A DNA stretch of 6,446 bases from Sphingobacteriales bacterium (GTDB taxonomy: Bacteria > Bacteroidota > Bacteroidia > Chitinophagales > Chitinophagaceae), in assembly GCA_947472965.1 (NCBI GenBank), contig CANJEF010000073.1, positions 1 to 6,446 of the forward strand, in the 5' to 3' direction. Each line of letters starts with the position of its first letter. Positions within the stretch are counted from its first letter, which is position 1. The notes under the pieces were generated by a model, which was given only the letters and a program-made list of their open reading frames with translations, made no database searches and was not told where the DNA came from. Made by a program: the position numbers and the translations under genes. This document shows positions 1 through 5,523 of the stretch, in pieces.

Positions 1-595
1 CTAAATCTTCTGCACCTGCTTTATCATTCACATATAAAACTTTATTCCAAGTTTTACCTCCATCCAAGGTTTTAAAAACACCACGCTCTTCATTAGGTCC
101 GAAAGCATGACCCAAGGCCGACACGTATACTATATCTGGATTTGTTGGATGAATTCTTACTCTTGAAATAGATTGTGTATTTTTCAGACCTATATTTTTC
201 CAAGTCTTCCCTGCATTGGTAGATTTATATACACCATCTCCTTGCATAATATTTCCCCTGAAAGCAGTTTCACCAGTACCTATATAAATGATATCTGGAT
301 TAGATTCAGCCACAGCTACGGCGCCCACACTAGAGCTGGTTAATTGACCATCGGTTACAGGTTTCCAATTCAAACCACCATCAGTGGTTTTCCACAAACC
401 TCCACCCACTGCTCCAAAATAATATTCTAATTTATTCTTGCTACTACCTGCAACACCTAACGACCTTCCTCCTCTATTAGGACCTATATTTCTCCAGTTC
501 ATTCCTTTTAAAGTAGAGTCATTGCTTTGTGCATGACTAGTATAAATAGCAAAACTGGCAAATAGAAGAAAAGCAATACGCGTTAAATTTTTCAT
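1..595 (-). CDS. Secreted BNR/Asp-box beta-propeller protein (VPS10/sortilin-like 'glycosyl hydrolase' family), N-terminal part
   Basis: This is the first 198 codons of a leftward gene; its 3' end lies beyond the window. The ATG at 595-593 opens a clear Sec signal peptide (Lys-Asn-Leu-Thr-Arg, then a hydrophobic stretch to about residue 20) with likely cleavage after Ser-His-Ala, before Gln23. Three Asp-box turns are visible: KTTDGGLNW (69-77), KSTNAGKTW (124-132) and KTLDGGKTW (175-183), about 50 residues apart, as expected of successive blades. Other recognisable pieces are MNWRNIGPNRGGRS (32-45), YIGTGE (104-109) and GNIMQGDGVYKS (114-125). Such proteins are common in Bacteroidota, often around 1000 residues, and are usually labelled glycosyl hydrolase or sortilin-like. 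Asp boxes are structural, so they show the fold and not a reaction. Export is well supported; the substrate is unknown. Confidence 0.9.
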   Translation of the reverse strand, partial: MKNLTRIAFLLFASFAIYTSHAQSNDSTLKGMNWRNIGPNRGGRSLGVAGSSKNKLEYYFGAVGGGLWKTTDGGLNWKPVTDGQLTSSSVGAVAVAESNPDIIYIGTGETAFRGNIMQGDGVYKSTNAGKTWKNIGLKNTQSISRVRIHPTNPDIVYVSALGHAFGPNEERGVFKTLDGGKTWNKVLYVNDKAGAEDL

Positions 596-596
596 A

Positions 597-628
597 CAAT
601 TATATTATGAGTGCTTTGTAATTTACAA
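597..628 (-). promoter_or_regulatory. Weak candidate promoter of the propeller gene
   Basis: On the minus strand, TATAATTG (604-597) matches the Bacteroidota -7 element TAnnTTTG at all but one fixed position, and a TTG (628-626) lies 21 bp upstream. The -7 element ends one base before the ATG, so transcription from it would be leaderless or nearly so. The region is AT-rich and a chance match is quite possible. Confidence 0.22.
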
Positions 629-647
629 TAAATTTTAAATAGTTGAT

Positions 648-899
648 TTAACGAAAGACCGCTTTCAAAATTGGTTCAGTCTTAAAATTATCTAAAGGGA
701 ATATGGGAATTTGTATCTTTTTATAAAGCAGCCTTTTAAAATCTTGGTCTACAACACCTGTTGTAGTGGCCATTATCGAATCTACCTTTAAATCATCTAA
801 CTCAGACAAGATCAAGTTTATCTAAGTATCGTTTTTATATGTTCAAGATAGATTGTCAATTTTATACTTGAATAGAAAATGAAACACTTCAGCATAAAG
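648..899 (-). pseudogene. Decayed C-terminal coding remnant, unknown family
   Basis: Read leftwards, one frame gives protein-like sequence from about 899 to a TAA at 650-648, broken by a TGA and then by a TAG at 824-822. After the second stop it continues as ILSELDDLKVDSIMATTTG (from about 815), then VVDQDFKRLLYKKIQIPIF, and ends ILKAVFR. Upstream of the stops the same frame reads YAEVFHFLFKYKIDNLS. The balanced mix of charged and hydrophobic residues looks more like real protein than random AT-rich translation. The longest intact piece with a Met start is only 41 codons (773-648). I do not recognise the family. It is probably the tail of a dead gene; a short real gene starting at 773, or chance, are the alternatives. 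The rest of 596-1015 holds only the terminator and hairpins listed separately. Confidence 0.35.
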
Positions 900-931
900 A
901 AAAAGGACCCACGATTAACGTGAGTCCTTTT
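899..931 (-). terminator. Rho-independent terminator after the OmpA-family gene
   Basis: On the minus strand a 9-bp stem (arms 927-919 and 913-905, one U-G wobble, 5-base loop) is followed by five T, a C and three T. It lies about 85 nt past the OmpA-family stop codon and is the natural end of that transcript. The plus strand also has a T-rich run after the hairpin (928-938), but there the wobble becomes a C-A mismatch and no rightward gene precedes it. The minus direction is therefore favoured. Confidence 0.8.
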
Positions 932-968
932 TTATTTTATGAAGACCGAGCTTTGAAGCCGATACCTC

Positions 969-1011
969 AGGGCGTAAACCCTTAACTTATTAATTGATCC
1001 GTTTTACGGAT
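969..1011 (-). other. Two short hairpins in the 3' untranslated region of the OmpA-family mRNA
   Basis: A perfect 6-bp inverted repeat with a 3-base loop (997-1002 with 1006-1011) sits a few bases past the stop codon. A smaller 4-bp one (969-972 with 979-982) follows. Neither is followed by a T-run, so they are not terminators. They could protect the mRNA 3' end or be chance. Confidence 0.3.
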
Positions 1012-1015
1012 GAAT

Positions 1016-1894
1016 TTATTTTCTCTCCAACAACTTGAAGAACTGATCCAACTGAGGAAGGATCACGATACGGGTTCTCCTATTTGCAGAACGTCCTGCT
1101 GCAGTTGAATTGTCGGCAATCGGACGAAACTCAGCACGACCGGCTGCAGCCATATTTGCAGGATTCAATCCATACTGCTTTTGCAAAAGCCTAACAACAG
1201 TGGTTGCACGCTTCACGCTAAGATCCCAGTTGTCCAACAAATCGCCATCACCACTTAATACAACATTATCGGTATGACCTTCAACCATGAACTCGATATC
1301 AGGCTGGTTCTTCAATACCAATGCAACTTTTCCTAGAACAGTCTTTGCTGCATCGTTGATGCTATAGCTGCCAGTTTTGAACAACAATTTATCAGATATA
1401 TCTACATAAACAACACCCTTGTCAACTTTAATATTGATGTCATTATCATCCAAATTACCAATCGCACCTTTCAAATTCATCACCAACGCCATATTCATTG
1501 AATCCTTTCTAGCTGCAGCAGCCTGAATGGTTTGGATATAAGCATCTTTTGATCCGATGTTGTCAAGCGACTTTTTAATGCTCTCAGCCTGTGAAGAAGA
1601 TATCACAGAGAGGTCTTCAAGTTGCTTCAAAGCACTGTTGTTGTTTTTCTTCAAAAAATCATTTTGCTCTTTCAACGATGCAAGCTGCGACTCAAGTTGC
1701 GCGAGCGCAATTGCTTTATTGCGTTCTAGCTCTGATTTTTCATCCCTGCAATTCTTAAGGTCTACTTGTGTACCTACCAATGAATTGTTTAGGTCATTGT
1801 ACTTGGTGTTCAAAGCCTGGAATTTTTTTGAGCTCACGCAAGAAAATAAGGTGACGGTCAAAAACAATGGGAGAATAAATAATTTGCTTTTCAT
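1016..1894 (-). CDS. OmpA-family peptidoglycan-binding lipoprotein with coiled-coil stalk
   Basis: This complete 292-residue protein probably anchors the outer membrane to peptidoglycan. The start at 1894 gives a lipoprotein signal with lipobox LFSC, so Cys19 would be lipidated. Residues about 22-125 are rich in Gln, Glu, Lys, Leu and Asn and look like a coiled-coil stalk. The C-terminal OmpA/MotB-like domain spans about 160-280, with VEGHTDN (204-210), NWDLSVKRA (222-230) and GRSANRRTRIVI (267-278). Asp209 and Arg229 match the Asp and Arg that bind diaminopimelate in OmpA-like domains. There is no beta-barrel, so this is a Pal-like or stalked lipoprotein and not OmpA itself; MotB-like proteins share the domain, but no N-terminal membrane helix suggests a motor stator. 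It is a single-gene unit with its own promoter and terminator, divergent from recA. Confidence 0.93.
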   Translation of the reverse strand: MKSKLFILPLFLTVTLFSCVSSKKFQALNTKYNDLNNSLVGTQVDLKNCRDEKSELERNKAIALAQLESQLASLKEQNDFLKKNNNSALKQLEDLSVISSSQAESIKKSLDNIGSKDAYIQTIQAAAARKDSMNMALVMNLKGAIGNLDDNDINIKVDKGVVYVDISDKLLFKTGSYSINDAAKTVLGKVALVLKNQPDIEFMVEGHTDNVVLSGDGDLLDNWDLSVKRATTVVRLLQKQYGLNPANMAAAGRAEFRPIADNSTAAGRSANRRTRIVILPQLDQFFKLLERK

Positions 1895-1916
1895 CTTTTG
1901 TTTTTTTATGGTATTG

Positions 1917-1949
1917 CAAATATAATTCTAGAATCTTAAACATTGCAAA
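1917..1949 (-). promoter_or_regulatory. Bacteroidota-type promoter of the OmpA-family gene
   Basis: On the minus strand TTTG (1949-1946) is followed after 21 bp by TATATTTG (1924-1917), an exact TAnnTTTG -7 element. The -7 element ends 22 bases before the ATG, leaving a short A-rich leader without Shine-Dalgarno sequence, as usual in this phylum. The spacer holds the 10-bp palindrome ATTCTAGAAT (1925-1934). Both promoter elements lie within copies of ATTGCAAA (plus strand 1913-1920 and 1942-1949). Confidence 0.7.
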
Positions 1950-2069
1950 GAAATCACTCATTTCAGGCTATTGATAGGAAGCTATCCGCTTACAGACCAT
2001 TTTTATTGATATTTCATATAATGAGTAAAAAAGTGGATATCTATTTTTTAAAAAAAATCAAAATAATGG
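1950..2069. other. AT-rich spacer, no supported gene
   Basis: This stretch lies between the ompA-type promoter and the candidate rightward promoter near 2070. It is AT-rich with an A/T tract at about 2043-2058. Only a 19-codon ATG frame (2021-2080) is present, and nothing supports it as a gene. Confidence 0.4.
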
Positions 2070-2163
2070 TATATTTATAAAGATTTAGTAACTACTGTTG
2101 CAAGATCAGTTTGTTTGTTTTCTCATGTCTGCCCTGCTATTTTTCTAAATAGCAGGGTTTTTT
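2070..2163 (+). ncRNA. Candidate small RNA or recA leader ending in an orphan terminator
   Basis: A strong rightward terminator (2132-2163) has no gene before it, because the upstream ompA-type gene is divergent. TATATTTA (2070-2077) matches TAnnTTTG except for the last base, and would start an RNA of about 80 nt at roughly 2084. No convincing -33 TTTG is visible. The body (about 2084-2131) is U-rich with no strong internal stem that I can see. It could be a stand-alone small RNA, an attenuated leader of recA, or only an insulator. I recognise no known RNA family. Confidence 0.3.
2132..2163 (+). terminator. Strong rho-independent terminator upstream of recA
   Basis: A perfect 11-bp stem (2132-2142 with 2147-2157) with a TTCT loop is followed by six T (2158-2163). 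On the opposite strand the hairpin is followed by mixed sequence, so it works rightwards only. It lies 117 bp before the recA ATG. Confidence 0.85.
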
Positions 2164-2195
2164 CGTTTAAAAACGGTCATTCACCGATGAAAATC

Positions 2196-2234
2196 ACTAA
2201 AATATTTAGTCAAAAAAATACTAAAAATATTAGT
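2196..2234. promoter_or_regulatory. Tandem 15-bp dyads upstream of recA (candidate operators)
   Basis: ACTAAAATATTTAGT (2196-2210) and ACTAAAAATATTAGT (2220-2234) are the same at 12 of 15 positions. Each is an inverted repeat (6-bp arms in the first, 5-bp arms in the second), and their centres are 24 bp apart. The second covers the -33 region of the likely recA promoter, as expected for a repressor site. The sequence resembles neither the E. coli nor the Gram-positive LexA box. AT-rich DNA makes some dyads by chance, but two near-identical copies in one promoter are less easily explained that way. Confidence 0.5.
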
Positions 2235-2261
2235 TTATTCATTTTGAGCACCCTATCTTTA
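2230..2261 (+). promoter_or_regulatory. Candidate recA promoter
   Basis: TATCTTTA (2254-2261) fits TAnnTTTG except for the last base, with TTAG (2230-2233) 20 bp upstream as a weak -33. The -7 element ends 19 bases before the ATG, close to the 22 bases seen at the ompA-type promoter. The resulting leader is short and AT-rich, with no Shine-Dalgarno sequence. Confidence 0.4.
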
Positions 2262-2280
2262 CAACCTAAATTTAATTTAT

Positions 2281-3282
2281 ATGTCAAATAGTGAAAAATT
2301 AAAGGCCCTGAAACTAACGCTAGACAAGATTGAAAAGGACTACGGTAAAGGAAGTGTGATGATGATGAACGAAAAAGGCGAAACACAAATTGAAGTTGTT
2401 TCAACGGGATCAATAGGATTGGATCTGGCCCTGGGCATTGGTGGACTACCAAGAGGCAGGGTTATAGAAATATATGGCCCCGAAAGCTCCGGAAAAACTA
2501 CAATTGCTACCCATGTAATTGCTGAAGCACAAAAGAAAGGAGGCATGTGTGCCTTCATCGACGCGGAACATGCATTCGACAGCACCTATGCCAAAAAACT
2601 TGGGGTAGATGTTGACAACCTCCTAATCTCCCAACCCGATTATGGAGAACAGGCCTTGGAAATTGCGGACAGGTTAATTCTCTCGGGAGCCCTCGACGTA
2701 GTTGTTATCGACTCTGTTGCAGCACTGGTCCCAAAAAGTGAATTGGAAGGTGAAATGGGTGATAGCAAAATGGGATTGCACGCAAGACTAATGAGCCAGG
2801 CACTCAGAAAACTGACGGCCACCATCAGCAAAACCAATACCATCTGCATCTTCATCAACCAGCTTAGAGATAAGATCGGTATTGTGTTTGGTAACCCTGA
2901 AACAACAACAGGAGGTAATGCCTTAAAATTCTATTCTTCTGTACGACTTGATATTCGCAGGTCAGCCCAAATCAAAGATGGTGATGAGGCAGTGGGAAAC
3001 AGGGTAAAAGTAAAAGTGGTTAAAAATAAAGTGGCCCCGCCATTCCGCTCAGCAGAATTCGATATCATCTTCGGAGAAGGTATCTCCAAAACAGGTGAAA
3101 TAATCGATATGGGCGTTGAACTCGGAATCATTAACAAAAGCGGAAGCTGGTATAGTTATAATACCGATAAACTCGGACAAGGTCGTGACAGTGTAAAAAA
3201 CCTGCTTCATGATAACCCAGAAATGGCCAGTGAGATTGAAGTGAAGATTCGGGAAAAAATCACGGAAATGCAAGCGTCGTAA
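2281..3282 (+). CDS. recA: Recombinase RecA
   Basis: RecA is an ATP-dependent cytoplasmic strand-exchange protein that coats single-stranded DNA in recombinational repair and, where a LexA-type repressor exists, triggers its self-cleavage. At 333 residues it is complete. Visible features are Walker [10 protein letters not shown] (66-74), the catalytic Glu96 in AFIDAEH (91-97, same numbering as E. coli), Walker B VVVID (140-144), DNA loop L1 around EGEMGD (156-161), and loop L2 with [16 protein letters not shown] (203-218). The C-terminal lobe is present, but the chain stops at EMQAS without the acidic tail of E. coli RecA (about 350 residues). The ATG at 2281 gives the expected N-terminal helix. 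The gene has its own control region, with tandem dyads, and its own terminator. Confidence 0.99.
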   Translation: MSNSEKLKALKLTLDKIEKDYGKGSVMMMNEKGETQIEVVSTGSIGLDLALGIGGLPRGRVIEIYGPESSGKTTIATHVIAEAQKKGGMCAFIDAEHAFDSTYAKKLGVDVDNLLISQPDYGEQALEIADRLILSGALDVVVIDSVAALVPKSELEGEMGDSKMGLHARLMSQALRKLTATISKTNTICIFINQLRDKIGIVFGNPETTTGGNALKFYSSVRLDIRRSAQIKDGDEAVGNRVKVKVVKNKVAPPFRSAEFDIIFGEGISKTGEIIDMGVELGIINKSGSWYSYNTDKLGQGRDSVKNLLHDNPEMASEIEVKIREKITEMQAS

Positions 3283-3283
3283 T

Positions 3284-3342
3284 AGACAGGTTGTCTTTTG
3301 TTTAGAAACCGCATCCCTTATCAACAAGGATGCGGTTTTTTT
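3284..3342 (+). terminator. recA terminator, with a small hairpin before it
   Basis: The main hairpin has a perfect 11-bp stem (3306-3316 with 3328-3338) and an 11-base loop. Its T-run of seven (3336-3342) overlaps the descending arm. Directly after the recA stop codon a smaller 5-bp hairpin (3284-3288 with 3292-3296) precedes a T-rich stretch and may help. The main structure ends 30 bp before mgsA. Confidence 0.85.
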
Positions 3343-3372
3343 GTTTTATTTTCACTTGACAAGGCTATTCAA

Positions 3373-3825
3373 ATGAACAAAAAAAGAAAATTGTCGGAAC
3401 GCAAAAGAATTGCACTCGTTGCACACGACAACAAGAAAAAAGACTTAATTGAATGGGCCATCTATAACATGAAAGCGTTAGCCCGACATGAACTGATTGC
3501 TACAGGTACTACTGGCAATCTCATAGAAGAAGCACTTGACAGACCCCTAAAAAAATTGTTGAGCGGCCCACTGGGCGGCGACCAACAAATTGGAGCCATG
3601 ATTGCTGAAGGTGCCATTGATGTACTGATCTTTTTCTGGGATCCAATGGAAGCACAACCACATGATTCTGATATCAAAGCACTTTTGAGGGTTGCTGTCA
3701 CCTGGAACATCCCATTTGCATGTGACAGGGCTTCGGCCGACTTCCTAATGACATCACCACTCATGCATGAGGAATATGCTTGCAATATTCCAGACTACTC
3801 CGCATATTTGAAAAGAAAAATATAA
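3373..3825 (+). CDS. mgsA: Methylglyoxal synthase
   Basis: MgsA converts dihydroxyacetone phosphate to methylglyoxal and phosphate, a cytoplasmic bypass of lower glycolysis that frees phosphate. The 150 residues cover the whole family length (E. coli 152). Key residues align with E. coli: His18-Asp19 in VAHD, phosphate-binding GTTGN (45-49), catalytic Asp70 in GGDQQ, Asp90 in FFWDP, His97 in PHD, and Asp100. The ATG at 3373 was chosen. An in-frame TTG at 3298 would add 25 residues translated through the recA terminator that have no counterpart in the family. AAGG at 3361-3364 is a weak possible ribosome site. No clear promoter is visible in the 30 bp after the terminator. The amidase gene follows after 41 bp, suggesting an operon with it and uvrB. 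Family members are typically inhibited by phosphate. Confidence 0.97.
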   Translation: MNKKRKLSERKRIALVAHDNKKKDLIEWAIYNMKALARHELIATGTTGNLIEEALDRPLKKLLSGPLGGDQQIGAMIAEGAIDVLIFFWDPMEAQPHDSDIKALLRVAVTWNIPFACDRASADFLMTSPLMHEEYACNIPDYSAYLKRKI

Positions 3826-3866
3826 CTACTTATCAGCCTTAGATCAATCAACATCAAATAAAAAAC

Positions 3867-5501
3867 ATGATGAAATATTCCCTCATATTTATTTTACTAA
3901 TTACAGTAAAATCCTTCAGCCAGGATACACTCGTAACAAATGATATCAAGCAAGCCGGGAAACTGATTGATGTGAGTTTTACCGATAAGGAGATAGAAAT
4001 GATGTATCCTGACGTAAAAGACAATCTGATAGAATTTAAAAAAATGCATCTACTGAAACTTGATAATTCAGTTGGAATGAGCATGATTCAAATGGTCACC
4101 CCAGTGCCATCGACACAACAAAAAGCAATCAGCTGGACTTACAATAAAATGCTTAAACGCCCCACAAATATCAATGACATGGCGTTCTACAGTATCAATC
4201 AATTGGGTTCATTGCTCCGAAACAAATCCATCACCTCAGTGGAATTGACAAATTTTTTCATTCAGCGGTTGAAAAAATTTAGCGACACATTACATTGCGT
4301 TGTATCCTTCACAGAAGACATTGCCATGCAGCAGGCTAAACAAGCAGATGCCCTATTCAAAAAAGGAATTGATAAAGGGCCCTTGCAAGGAATACCATAC
4401 GGATTGAAAGACCTCTTTGCAATAAAAGGAACAAAAACAACCTGGGGTGCACAACCTTTTAAAGACCAGTCAATAGACGTTGATGCATACGTATATACCA
4501 GGCTAAAAGAAGCAGGAGCCGTTTTGGTTGCCAAGTTCACCCTGGGCGCACTCGCCATGGGCGATTATTGGTTTGGTGGAAGAACAAGAAATCCCTGGAA
4601 CCTTGAAAAAGGCTCGAGCGGATCTTCAGCTGGATCCTCATCTGCAACAGTTGCTGGATTGATTCCATTTGCAATAGGAACAGAAACGCATGGTTCAATT
4701 ATTTCCCCTAGCCACACATGCGGTGCAACAGGCTTGCGCCCTACATTTGGTAGTGTGAGCCGTACTGGCGCCATGGCACTTAGCTGGAGCCTTGATAAAA
4801 TCGGACCCATCTGCAGATCCGCAGATGATGCTGCAACTGTATTTGCCTTCATACATGGAACAGATGGTGAAGATGCTTGTGCAGTGAATGAATCATTTAA
4901 CTATGCACCTAAAAAAGATGTAAAAAAATTACGCATCGCGTATGCGAAAAATTATTTCGACAAATTGGATACAGCAAGCCAAGAATGGACCGTACTTAAA
5001 AAATTAAAAGGATTGGGGTTGGATATCAAAGCAATGAATTTCCCCGATTCGGAGGTTTATCAATTTGATATGATTGGCGTGGTAATTGGAGCCGAATCGG
5101 CTGCGGCATTTGATGAATTTACCAGGATTGATATGGATGACCAATTAACAAGACAAAGCAGATACGATTGGCCAAATTCATTCAGAACAGCAAGAACCAT
5201 ACCTGCAGTAGAATACATCAATGCCAATAGGCACCGTGTATTGCTAATGAAAAAAATAAACGCTGCAATGAAAGAATACGATGTGGTGATTACCCCTAGT
5301 TTTGAAGGGAAGCAACTTTCCATCACCAATCTCACTGGACATCCCGCACTCTGTATGCCGATTGGATTAAACAAACAAAAAACACCCAATAGCATCACTT
5401 TCCTCGCAAACCTATACCAGGAAGAAGACCTGTTGTTACTAGGAAAATTTTTCCAAGAACATACCGACTATGATGATGCACACCCTTCCATGTTCAAATG
5501 A
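3867..5501 (+). CDS. Secreted amidase-signature family hydrolase
   Basis: This complete 544-residue protein has a Sec signal peptide (hydrophobic residues 4-14, likely cleavage at SFS-Gln19), so it should act outside the cytoplasm; that argues against GatA of the tRNA amidotransferase. A second ATG follows immediately and makes no practical difference. Residues about 20-100 form an N-terminal extension. The amidase-signature core runs from about 105 to 530. The Ser-cisSer-Lys triad is Lys181 in GLKD, Ser253 in GSSGSSAGS (249-257) and nucleophile Ser277 in GTETHGS (271-277), with the usual 24-residue gap between the two serines. GATGLRPTFGSVSRTGAM (286-303) and DKIGPICRS (310-318) are typical. 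Family members cleave amides, including peptide amides and acyl-amides; the substrate here cannot be read from the sequence. The gene lies 41 bp after mgsA and 22 bp before uvrB. Confidence 0.93.
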   Translation: MMKYSLIFILLITVKSFSQDTLVTNDIKQAGKLIDVSFTDKEIEMMYPDVKDNLIEFKKMHLLKLDNSVGMSMIQMVTPVPSTQQKAISWTYNKMLKRPTNINDMAFYSINQLGSLLRNKSITSVELTNFFIQRLKKFSDTLHCVVSFTEDIAMQQAKQADALFKKGIDKGPLQGIPYGLKDLFAIKGTKTTWGAQPFKDQSIDVDAYVYTRLKEAGAVLVAKFTLGALAMGDYWFGGRTRNPWNLEKGSSGSSAGSSSATVAGLIPFAIGTETHGSIISPSHTCGATGLRPTFGSVSRTGAMALSWSLDKIGPICRSADDAATVFAFIHGTDGEDACAVNESFNYAPKKDVKKLRIAYAKNYFDKLDTASQEWTVLKKLKGLGLDIKAMNFPDSEVYQFDMIGVVIGAESAAAFDEFTRIDMDDQLTRQSRYDWPNSFRTARTIPAVEYINANRHRVLLMKKINAAMKEYDVVITPSFEGKQLSITNLTGHPALCMPIGLNKQKTPNSITFLANLYQEEDLLLLGKFFQEHTDYDDAHPSMFK

Positions 5502-5523
5502 TATAAGCATAACATAATAAAAA

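Noticed and set aside
271..277. Position refers to amidase residues: His in GTETHGS in place of the common Gly, considered as a broken active site
   Set aside because: Lys181, Ser253 and Ser277 are all present, and this position varies in related amidases (GTETxGS), so inactivation is not supported.
901..939. Plus-strand reading of the hairpin at 905-927 as a rightward terminator
   Set aside because: No rightward gene precedes it, and on that strand the stem has a C-A mismatch, while on the minus strand the same position is a U-G pair after the OmpA-family gene.
1557..1925. 122-codon plus-strand frame opposite the OmpA-family gene
   Set aside because: It lies antisense to a well-supported lipoprotein gene, is rich in Ser, Cys and Phe as expected from reverse translation of a coiled coil, and runs into the ompA-type promoter.
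2021..2080. 19-codon ATG frame in the divergent control region
   Set aside because: It is short, Lys/Ile-rich as expected from AT-rich DNA, has no clear promoter or ribosome site, and overlaps the candidate -7 element at 2070.
2210..2452. 80-codon minus-strand frame over the recA start
   Set aside because: It is antisense to recA and its control region, and its Ser/Leu/Pro-rich composition shows no domain.
3298..3372. 25-residue N-terminal extension of MgsA from a TTG start
   Set aside because: It is translated through the recA terminator, does not resemble the family, and the ATG at 3373 gives the normal length.
4262..5398. Several minus-strand frames of 95-112 codons within the amidase gene
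   Set aside because: All are antisense shadows of a complete gene with an intact catalytic triad, and none shows a recognisable motif.
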